From a virus, in IMG/VR virus record IMGVR_UViG_3300046492_000237, positions 1 through 64,000 of that record: a stretch of DNA of 64,000 nucleotides; one strand, written 5' to 3'. The stretch's first letter is position 1; every line of letters starts with the position of its first letter. Below are positions 58,104 through 64,000 of the stretch, piece by piece. The notes under the pieces were generated by a model that was given only the letters and a program-made list of their open reading frames with translations, was not told the origin of the DNA and did not search any database. The position numbers and the translations under genes were made by a program.

Positions 58104-58319
58104 TCAGTCTGGCTTGATCGGTCGACCCAGAATACCGAAGTCAGCCCAGAGTGCTTCACGCTCTCCGCAGTGTGTGCATTCACGGATTTTCATGCTGATG
58201 TATCGAACCCAGATGTGTTTCTCGGTGCAGGGCGCACCGTTCGGGCGCCACTCCCAGATATCCGTGTTTGGGATCTCGGCCACGGTGCCGGGCGTCCATT
58301 TGTCTGCTTTGACTCGCAT
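58104..58319 (-). CDS. Hypothetical zinc-like protein, 71 aa
   Basis: Starts MRVKADKWTPG at 58319, behind ATGGGGTACGCA; earlier in-frame ATGs have no ribosome site. RECTHCGEREALWADFG near the end is a single CxxC. Unrecognised. It is separated from the genes upstream by a terminator at 58332. Confidence 0.6.
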   Translation of the reverse strand: MRVKADKWTPGTVAEIPNTDIWEWRPNGAPCTEKHIWVRYISMKIRECTHCGEREALWADFGILGRPIKPD

Positions 58320-58331
58320 TGCGTACCCCAT

Positions 58332-58355
58332 AAAAAAGCCCGGCACTGGCCGGGC
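58332..58355 (-). terminator. Terminator (minus strand)
   Basis: GCCCGG-CACTGG-CCGGGC with a minus-strand T-tract (58332-58337), ending the run of small genes that starts upstream. Confidence 0.75.
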
Positions 58356-58371
58356 GGTCTGCAGGTCGGTG

Positions 58372-58656
58372 TTACGGGATCCAGACCTGCCAAGTGAAGT
58401 CGGTCCAGTCGGCGTGCTCGACGAGGGCCTTTTCCAGTTCGGCTTTGGCGAAGGCCGCTGCCGACCAATATGGCATCACGCTGGTGTCCATGCTCAGGCG
58501 GATCACCGGGCGCTGCGTGGCGCCGGGCTCGAACGGCAGATCGATGATCAGACGGACATTCCATCGGCGCTGTGCGTTGGTGAAGGTGCGAGGCCCAACA
58601 AATACGCCAACGCCCTGCTTGTGCTTGCTATGGACAAAGTTACTCAGGAGCCTCAT
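58372..58656 (-). CDS. Hypothetical protein, 94 aa
   Basis: Starts MRLLSNFVHSKHKQG at 58656 with GGAGG upstream and an ATGA overlap with the preceding gene. Mixed beta/helical protein. Unrecognised. Confidence 0.6.
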   Translation of the reverse strand: MRLLSNFVHSKHKQGVGVFVGPRTFTNAQRRWNVRLIIDLPFEPGATQRPVIRLSMDTSVMPYWSAAAFAKAELEKALVEHADWTDFTWQVWIP

Positions 58657-58826
58657 GCGGCCTCCTGACTGAAGGACCGGGCTTCCTGCCATGTTTCCCA
58701 GCGCACCTGCACTCCACGATTGGAGTAGCGGCCACGCCCGTTGATATGCAGACGCGTGACTCGGGCAATCAGGTCTACGCCGTATTTGCGGCAATACCAC
58801 TGTTCAAAAAGTTCGCGCTCGGTCAT
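58653..58826 (-). CDS. Hypothetical protein, 57 aa
   Basis: A short frame (MTERELFEQWYCRKYGVDL) read between overlapping neighbours, with its stop in the ATGA of the next gene and its ATG overlapping the previous stop. The fully overlapping layout supports it as real. The sequence resembles small phage proteins that begin 'ERELFE.WY' but function is unknown. Confidence 0.6.
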   Translation of the reverse strand: MTERELFEQWYCRKYGVDLIARVTRLHINGRGRYSNRGVQVRWETWQEARSFSQEAA

Positions 58827-59068
58827 TTGTGTGGCGGTCCTAAAATTACTTCAACCTTGACCATGGCGGCCCGGACTCGCGCCCGGCTTGCGGCCGCGTC
58901 GATCTTGTTCTGCGCTTCAGCTCGAGCCCAAAATTGTTCCATCTGGACGAACCGATCTTCATGGGACGATTGAGCTGGTGCCGAGGTATTTGCTCGTTTG
59001 GAGATATCCCGGTCCATCTGCCGGGCTTGCGGGCTGTCCGCGTATTCGATTGCTTCGCTCATGCTCAT
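58823..59068 (-). CDS. Hypothetical protein, 81 aa
   Basis: Mostly helical, with heptad-like spacing in QMEQFWARAEAQNKIDAAAS. ATG 59068 overlaps the stop of the previous gene (ATGA). Unrecognised. Confidence 0.6.
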   Translation of the reverse strand: MSMSEAIEYADSPQARQMDRDISKRANTSAPAQSSHEDRFVQMEQFWARAEAQNKIDAAASRARVRAAMVKVEVILGPPHK

Positions 59069-59601
59069 TTGCTCAGTTCGATATCGGCATCATTCCAGCC
59101 GGCCATCCACCACCCGCGAAGTACTCGGTCAAGACCGGATGGCGGTGAATTGTTCGCATTGCAGGCTCGAGCCTGCTTGCCTTCGGCGTAGGCGTCTTCT
59201 GGCTTGACCTTAACGTCACATGGCCCGGTCAGTGCAATCTCGATCCGGCGTAGAGTGACCGCTTCGGCCACTTCCAGACGAAAGGAGTCGGTCACCCTGA
59301 TCGACTTCCCATGCCCGGCGATGCGCAACCACCCACCACCACCCTCCGCCCGGGCAGCTTGCGTGTAGCTCATCATCAGTGAGCGTTTCACCAAAAGGCC
59401 GGGCGAGCAGCAGACAAAGTCAGCGGCGAACTCAGCGGCGAGGAGGCGAATCGTCATTCGAGCATGCAGATAAAGCGATCGCCCATCGATCAGATCCGCC
59501 ATGACGATGCGATCGTCTGCACGGAACCACTTGACGCTGTCGATTGAGAACTGGGTGATGGTGTCGCCGAGCCGGGCCTTTAGAGCCCTGCGCGCCGCCA
59601 T
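59065..59601 (-). CDS. Hypothetical protein, 178 aa
   Basis: Soluble; a beta-rich first half (TDSFRLEVAEAVTLRRIEIALTG) and a C-terminal WWMAGWNDADIE tag shared by many small phage proteins. TAATG overlap with the preceding gene. Unrecognised. Confidence 0.6.
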   Translation of the reverse strand: MAARRALKARLGDTITQFSIDSVKWFRADDRIVMADLIDGRSLYLHARMTIRLLAAEFAADFVCCSPGLLVKRSLMMSYTQAARAEGGGGWLRIAGHGKSIRVTDSFRLEVAEAVTLRRIEIALTGPCDVKVKPEDAYAEGKQARACNANNSPPSGLDRVLRGWWMAGWNDADIELSK

Positions 59602-60134
59602 TAGAGGTCATGCCCGATGGCGATCGGCTGCATGCGTTTTGCGAAGTCTTCTGGCTCACGGAAAAACAGCTTTCCACTGGCGATATCGCGGTACGCCCGA
59701 CCAACCAGCCCCTTGGCCTGACCTGCACCGGTAATGGTGCCCAACACGGCATATTCACCGCCCTTGCTAACGCTGGTGAAGCGCTCAACGCCTTGCAGGG
59801 CATCACGCTCGGCGGTCACCTTGGTCAGTGCCGCCAATGCCCACGCCATGAGGCCTGACTGATCAACTGGGCGCACGTTGCGGGCATTGCCGACCAGCCA
59901 GCTTTGCAGCTCAGCAGCTTCGGCGCTGTCGCGCTTGCGGGCTGCAATGGTGGCCTCATCGACCAGTTGATCCGGCGCCGCGGCGACCATCTTGGCGAAG
60001 TTGCTCGCCATGTTTTCGCGGTTTCGGGCTTGGGTCTGGCAGCACTGCGGCTCGATCAAGCCAACAAATGGCGCGTTGGCCATCTCCGGAGTGGCGGTCG
60101 TTGGCAGCATTTTCCAGTGAATAGGCTTTTCCAT
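59601..60134 (-). CDS. Hypothetical protein, 177 aa
   Basis: Begins MEKPIHWKMLPTT at 60134 with AAAAGGGGAAAACC upstream; a longer in-frame start is rejected. Helical with QARNRENMASNFAKMVAAA. Unrecognised. Confidence 0.6.
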   Translation of the reverse strand: MEKPIHWKMLPTTATPEMANAPFVGLIEPQCCQTQARNRENMASNFAKMVAAAPDQLVDEATIAARKRDSAEAAELQSWLVGNARNVRPVDQSGLMAWALAALTKVTAERDALQGVERFTSVSKGGEYAVLGTITGAGQAKGLVGRAYRDIASGKLFFREPEDFAKRMQPIAIGHDL

Positions 60135-60148
60135 GGTTTTCCCCTTTT

Positions 60149-60265
60149 TTAGATCGATGAGTGAACGAAGGCGATACCGCAAACGACCAGAATCAGCAGC
60201 GCCGAGACCCAGAGATGGGCCTTTGTTATTTCCGCTTCGTGGTGCCGCTTAGTTTGGTTGCGCAT
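60149..60265 (-). CDS. Small single-pass membrane protein, 38 aa
   Basis: A short frame with CAGGAGCGAAGTCG before ATG 60265. A basic His/Lys-rich N-terminus (MRNQTKRHHEAE) is followed by one membrane segment (LWVSALLILVVCGIAFV). Its gene lies downstream of operator copy 11 and upstream of 60134 with no gap filler, so it is probably the first gene of that unit. Confidence 0.55.
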   Translation of the reverse strand: MRNQTKRHHEAEITKAHLWVSALLILVVCGIAFVHSSI

Positions 60266-60307
60266 CGACTTCGCTCCTGCGTTTATGATGCCCAAATAAT
60301 AACGCCG

Positions 60308-60325
60308 TTACTCATATTTGAGCAA
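60308..60325 (-). promoter_or_regulatory. Palindromic operator-like site, copy 11
   Basis: Minus strand TTGCTCA-AATA-TGAGTAA, palindromic at 13 of 14 half-site bases. TATGAG points to the small membrane protein and the run below 60265. Confidence 0.62.
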
Positions 60326-60356
60326 CGGCGCATGTAGAACTGTTTGGAATATGCAA

Positions 60357-60548
60357 TTAGCTATTTTCGCAATCAACCTTATTAAAACCGGGTGGCAGCG
60401 GGATTGGGCTGTACTGCTTGGAAAGGATCATCTGACGCACCTTCTCACATCCGTCCATTGTCATGCTGGGTGGCAATTCGAGTTTCTGAGTCACTACGCA
60501 TTTTTCAAGTGCAGCGTTGACGCAAGCGGCGAAAATCAGGCTGATCAT
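60357..60548 (-). CDS. Small exported-type protein, 63 aa
   Basis: Start ATG 60548, chosen for AAGGAAGCCAACCC. The hydrophobic N-terminus (MISLIFAACVNAALEKC) is short for a signal peptide. It has two later cysteines. Unrecognised. Confidence 0.55.
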   Translation of the reverse strand: MISLIFAACVNAALEKCVVTQKLELPPSMTMDGCEKVRQMILSKQYSPIPLPPGFNKVDCENS

Positions 60549-60567
60549 GGGTTGGCTTCCTTGTTGA

Positions 60568-61182
60568 TTATGGGGCGTTGCAGGCGCCGCAGTTCGGGCA
60601 GGCACCATAGTTCTGTGATTCTGTAAGGAATCGACCGCACGGCTCGCAGCGGTAGGTATAACGGGTGCGCTTGCGTTTGAATCGCTTGATACTGGATCCG
60701 CTCAGGGCTTCGGCGAGACTCAGCTTTCCTTGATGGACCAGACGCCGGGTTTTCGTCTCGATGTAGGCCACCGGCCAGATGATTTCGTTTTCACTCAGGT
60801 GGTTGGCGTGCTCGAGTGAAATGCGGTGCGCCTGCTCGAGCCTTGGAGATGTGCCGATTGGCCACCGCGCCCAGATCAGATCGTTGCCGTTCCACTCACC
60901 CTTGACTTGCACCACACACTGGCAGCCTTCGACCAGCATCGGCGCAGCCTCTTCGGCGCGCACATACTGGCAGTCGACGCCGAGGTGTGCGCGCTGGTCG
61001 ATGTAGGCCTTCGGCCAAGGAATGTCATCGCCGCAGCGATCTTCGTGCAGCTTCTGCGCGCGATCGCGGGTGAATACCTCAGCCTTGTCCAGATCGGTGC
61101 AGTAACCGCCGCCCAGCGCCCAGAACATAAGGCCGTCGCCGGTATTGCCGTGCGGGCTCTGCAGGTAAAATTCGTCAATCAT
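60568..61182 (-). CDS. Hypothetical protein with C-terminal zinc ribbon
   Basis: 204 codons. RCEPCGRF and CPNCGACN near the end form a zinc-ribbon pair. The rest is unrecognised and contains two repeats of a W-P-AYI motif (IPWPKAYIDQ, IIWPVAYIET). Overlaps the next gene by 4 nt. Confidence 0.65.
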   Translation of the reverse strand: MIDEFYLQSPHGNTGDGLMFWALGGGYCTDLDKAEVFTRDRAQKLHEDRCGDDIPWPKAYIDQRAHLGVDCQYVRAEEAAPMLVEGCQCVVQVKGEWNGNDLIWARWPIGTSPRLEQAHRISLEHANHLSENEIIWPVAYIETKTRRLVHQGKLSLAEALSGSSIKRFKRKRTRYTYRCEPCGRFLTESQNYGACPNCGACNAP

Positions 61183-61940
61183 TGAGCCACCTCAACGGGC
61201 GCCTGCTCGATCGCCGTACCCAGCGCCTTCATCGCCATAATCGCCTTGGCGGCGTGGTTGATCATGTAGAGGTTGCCGTAGACGCTTTCGCGCACTTTCT
61301 CAACGCTCTCGTTGTCGACTTCAGCCATGTGCAGGTCATCACCGACTTCCTGCACGAATATCATGGCGGCCTCGGTGTATTCGATATCCTCGGCCTCCTG
61401 CATCATGTCGTAGAGGTTCGTCCAGCTCAGGTCAACTTCGTGCTCGCGCATCGAGTCGACAAAGGCCATGACCGCAGCGTAGATCTCACGGGACTGAAGG
61501 TCGGTGTTGTTGACCCACTCCGGCCACTTCTCCATTTCCTCATCAGACGAGATTTCAACGATCCGTGAGCAGGCGCCGCTAACCACCTGATCGCGCCAGC
61601 GATCCTGATCGAACTCGACCTCTTTGCACTTCGAGTCCAGCTTGCTGTGGATGTAATACTGGACGTCGTTCCCCGCCAGAAACTCCATCCCGTAATGGCT
61701 GCCGACCACAAAGGACATGTTTTCGATATCACCGACGACGCTGATTCCGAAGCGGGTGATCAGGATGTCGAAGGCATAAAAGGTGCTGCGCGGATCCTTG
61801 CAGCGCCACGCCTCGACCAGCCCTGTCGAGATCTGGGTGTAGCGGTGGTCAAACAGGTTTTCAGCAGCGCGGGCCTTGTAGCGATCTTCGGTCGCCTTGC
61901 GTTCGGCGATGTATTCCGCATGTGATTTTTCAGTGTTCAT
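61179..61940 (-). CDS. Hypothetical protein, 253 aa
   Basis: Starts MNTEKSHAEYIAER at the TGATG overlap (61940). Acidic, helical C-terminus; the middle has FGISVVGDIENMSFVVGSHYG. Unrecognised. Confidence 0.65.
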   Translation of the reverse strand: MNTEKSHAEYIAERKATEDRYKARAAENLFDHRYTQISTGLVEAWRCKDPRSTFYAFDILITRFGISVVGDIENMSFVVGSHYGMEFLAGNDVQYYIHSKLDSKCKEVEFDQDRWRDQVVSGACSRIVEISSDEEMEKWPEWVNNTDLQSREIYAAVMAFVDSMREHEVDLSWTNLYDMMQEAEDIEYTEAAMIFVQEVGDDLHMAEVDNESVEKVRESVYGNLYMINHAAKAIMAMKALGTAIEQAPVEVAQ

Positions 61941-62365
61941 CAGCAATCCCAGTTCAGGCCTTCGTAATATTCTGGAGTACCGCAGTTCGTGTCTTCGATC
62001 GGCGCCTCACCGGCGGCGACCAGTTCATCGACCTTTTCCTTTGCCGCCTTGGCGGTGGCCAGTGCGTATTCGAGGTGCCGCAGATGGCGAACCTTGCGTT
62101 GCTGGAAGGAATGCAGCGCCTGCTTGCGATCGGCATAGCAGCGCTGAATCCGGGAAGGATCTTTGCTGACCTTGCGGCGCTGTTTCATCAGCCACTTCTC
62201 ACCGAAAACATGCGCGTTATCAGCTTCGTATTTACTGGCCACGTACCAATAGAACGGCGTCTGACCGACCACCACGAACGTGTCGCAGACCAGCGTGACG
62301 CCGTCCGGGCCGCCCTCGGCGCGATAGCGATAGTGGTCTGGTCCAATTTTCACTTTTGTATTCAT
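61940..62365 (-). CDS. Hypothetical protein, 141 aa
   Basis: Starts MNTKVKIGPDHYRYRAE at 62365 inside the 4-nt overlap with the upstream gene, which decides against longer options. Positively charged helical segment in the middle (KQRRKVSKDPSRIQRCYADRK). Ends in the TGATG overlap with the next gene at 61940. Unrecognised. Confidence 0.6.
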   Translation of the reverse strand: MNTKVKIGPDHYRYRAEGGPDGVTLVCDTFVVVGQTPFYWYVASKYEADNAHVFGEKWLMKQRRKVSKDPSRIQRCYADRKQALHSFQQRKVRHLRHLEYALATAKAAKEKVDELVAAGEAPIEDTNCGTPEYYEGLNWDC

Positions 62366-62844
62366 GCGAATTGTTCCTCGGCTTCCCGCTGCGCGGCCTT
62401 GTATTTTTTGAGGGCTTCCTTGTAGCTGGCCTTCGCGGCCTTTTGAGTCGGTGCCCATTCGCCTTCGACGTCGCGTCCGTAGTAGCTGGCATGGCTCGAT
62501 CGATACATACGGTATGAGTAGCCATTGCTCCAGCTGCCGCGATGTTCGAACTTCGGCTTGTTGATCCCAAGCCACTCATGGAAGTAGAGGCCGCAGTCGT
62601 CATGCTGGAACTTGTCATAGTTCGACCGGCGCGGTGGCTTCGGCAGCTTCTCGGTCAGTTCGCCATAGACGATGCCATCGGTTGGGTGATGCGGGCGCGG
62701 ACGGCGCTTCGGATCATCGTCAAGCACCACGCCGATATAGGCGTTGATGGCGGACATGATGATACCGGGCTTGCCGTAGGCCACCACGCGGCGGCCAACC
62801 ACGGCTGGCACCGCGTAATATTCGCGGATGTAGGACAGGCTCAT
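62362..62844 (-). CDS. Hypothetical protein, 160 aa
   Basis: A first half with GKPGIIMSAINAYIGVVLDD and a conserved-looking RPHHPTDGIVYGE stretch common in small phage proteins; ends in a charged helix (KASYKEALKKYKAAQREAEE). Overlaps neighbours by 4 nt. Unrecognised. Confidence 0.6.
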   Translation of the reverse strand: MSLSYIREYYAVPAVVGRRVVAYGKPGIIMSAINAYIGVVLDDDPKRRPRPHHPTDGIVYGELTEKLPKPPRRSNYDKFQHDDCGLYFHEWLGINKPKFEHRGSWSNGYSYRMYRSSHASYYGRDVEGEWAPTQKAAKASYKEALKKYKAAQREAEEQFA

Positions 62845-63338
62845 TTGACTGGAGCCAGACCGGCCGCCGCGAAGGCTTCATTGACCTTAGCGTTCAGCGT
62901 GTCACGGGTGATGGTCTGGACTTTGTAGTCAACCATTTTCTGGATACTCGGTTCCATACCGTCTTGCCACTTGGTCAGCCGCTCCTCGATCAGCTCGACC
63001 ATTCTGGTTTCAACGTGATCCTTGAATACCTGCTCAACCTTCGCCTTGATGGCGACGGCCAAACCGCCACCCTCACGAACCTCCAGAACCTTCTGCCAGC
63101 CTTTCCGCTCGAACAGTAATGCCATGATGCCTTCGGCATCTATTTGCTTGGTGGCTTCGTCGACTTGAGCTTTGAGCACGCCAGTGACTTGCTCGGTCAG
63201 CTGGCCCTTAACGAATTTGCCGGCGGCCTCGGCCAGTACAGCGGATTGCAGCTGGACGCGGGCCTCGGTGCCTTCAGGAAACAGCGCGTTCAATGCCGAG
63301 GTGTTCAGTCGCAGGATTACTTGTTCGCCAATGTTCAT
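62841..63338 (-). CDS. Hypothetical helical protein, 165 aa
   Basis: Long alpha-helical segments with Gln and Lys (AAGKFVKGQLTEQVTGVLKAQ, VETRMVELIEERLTKWQ). No family recognised. It starts MNIGEQVILRLN. Confidence 0.6.
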   Translation of the reverse strand: MNIGEQVILRLNTSALNALFPEGTEARVQLQSAVLAEAAGKFVKGQLTEQVTGVLKAQVDEATKQIDAEGIMALLFERKGWQKVLEVREGGGLAVAIKAKVEQVFKDHVETRMVELIEERLTKWQDGMEPSIQKMVDYKVQTITRDTLNAKVNEAFAAAGLAPVK

Positions 63339-63347
63339 GTGGATTCC

Positions 63348-63506
63348 TCAGTTAAGGTGCCAGCCATTGCAATACTTGCAGCGCGGGCAAACGGTTTTTG
63401 ATACGTGAGTGCGGCGGTAGATCTGTTCCACTGCAGCGCGCGCCGTCTCGGCCGAAGTGAAACGGCGGCGCGGGTGGCACAGCGGCTTTTCTTTGACTTC
63501 GGCCAT
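63348..63506 (-). CDS. Small zinc-like protein, 52 aa
   Basis: A short frame starting MAEVKEKPLCHPRRRF with AAGGAGCCATC before ATG. It ends CPRCKYCNGWHLN, a CxxC-type knuckle found in many small phage proteins. Sits in an otherwise blank 177-nt gap. Confidence 0.6.
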   Translation of the reverse strand: MAEVKEKPLCHPRRRFTSAETARAAVEQIYRRTHVSKTVCPRCKYCNGWHLN

Positions 63507-63515
63507 GATGGCTCC

Positions 63516-63989
63516 TTATGCGTAGTCTTCGGCGTCGAAGGATTTCATCGCGGCATCGAAGCCGTCAGGATCCTTTTCGGTTAAGCTGTAATCAGCGACA
63601 AGATCAGACCCTTCGCCAAGAATCATCAGGATGCGATGGCTGTTCCCGGCTGCGTTGCTGACCTCGATGCGAACCTCGTCGAGGTTGAAAATCAGCTCCA
63701 TCGCCGATTTGGCATCAGAAACTTTGGTTTCTTCGTCGCCATCGTCGATCGCGGTGACCTTCCAGCCGTTGAATTCGAGCCACGCCAGCAGGTTGGCAAC
63801 GATGCGGCGCTCCATCTTTGCGCTGTAGTGCATCTCACGCCCCTTGTAGAGCAGCGCATCGATTTCCAGATCTGGCGGCTCGACCGGCATGAACACGGTC
63901 GGCGCCGAGAATTCAAGAGCAGCGCGCGCCTTGTCTGCCAGCGCGGTGTTGCCGGTGGCGTCGTGCAGCGGGATCAGCAGCGCGATCAT
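63516..63989 (-). CDS. Hypothetical protein near the right edge, 157 aa
   Basis: Starts MIALLIPLHDATG at ATG 63989, but the frame remains open to the edge, so the start is uncertain. Mixed helical/beta protein with a central RRIVANLLAWLEFNGWKVTAI. Unrecognised. Confidence 0.55.
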   Translation of the reverse strand: MIALLIPLHDATGNTALADKARAALEFSAPTVFMPVEPPDLEIDALLYKGREMHYSAKMERRIVANLLAWLEFNGWKVTAIDDGDEETKVSDAKSAMELIFNLDEVRIEVSNAAGNSHRILMILGEGSDLVADYSLTEKDPDGFDAAMKSFDAEDYA

Positions 63990-64000
63990 GGCGCTCAACT

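Noticed and set aside
1-64000. CRISPR arrays, insertion sequences, diversity-generating retroelement, phage RNA polymerase
   Set aside because: No regularly spaced repeats, transposase, reverse transcriptase or polymerase motifs were seen in either strand.

Overview
The window is a contiguous piece of a contractile-tailed (myovirus) phage or prophage of a gammaproteobacterium, most likely a Pseudomonas. The evidence is high-GC coding, dense genes with ATGA-type overlaps, a tail sheath and tube, a full baseplate set, and a tyrosine integrase with a TraR/DksA-type zinc protein. The host is inferred from general resemblance, not from a search. The first gene is cut by the left edge and the last is close to the right edge.

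Layout. 1-7215 (+): an ADP-ribosyltransferase (partial), a Nudix protein, a DUF4942-type/N6-adenine methyltransferase fusion and small unknown genes. 7261-10568 (+): an unusual double-ATPase large terminase and a membrane protein. 10572-13173 (-): periplasmic, RdgC-like and membrane proteins. 13200-14860: a nearly gene-free island with a tRNA-Trp, tRNA-like remnants, four long perfect or near-perfect inverted repeats and one zinc-finger gene. 14880-21422 (+): portal, a structured non-coding stretch, head morphogenesis, protease, scaffold, major capsid protein. 21482-42253 (+, with one inverted gene at 23967-24827): neck, sheath, tube, tail chaperones with a frameshift site, tape measure, baseplate, receptor-binding protein and tail-fibre cassettes. 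42312-44681 (+): holin, lytic transglycosylase, spanins. 44675-51335 (-): zinc protein, integrase, HU, a candidate annealing protein, SbcC-like ATPase, RecE-like nuclease. 51524-58053 (+): HTH regulator, SF2 helicase, SSB, VRR-NUC nuclease, primase-helicase. 58104-63989 (-): a run of small unknown genes.

Two regulatory systems can be read from the sequence. (1) Ten copies of a promoter-like element, GTCGTGAC-N2-cAynmT-N6-A, stand at the head of late units (terminase, portal, head morphogenesis, protease/capsid, both arms of a divergent tail pair, tail chaperone, baseplate, tail fibre, lysis). In six of the ten the last A is the A of the ATG start codon, so these mRNAs look leaderless and lack a normal Shine-Dalgarno sequence. 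(2) About eleven intergenic copies of an 18-bp palindrome, consensus TTgmTCA-AATA-TGATtAA, mostly stand before early or regulatory units and often carry a TATGAT -10-like core pointing into the next gene. They look like dispersed operators, perhaps for the small HTH protein at 51524-51769, which has a site on each side of its divergent promoter region. Early genes supply recombination and replication functions; the late units assemble the head and tail and lyse the cell.
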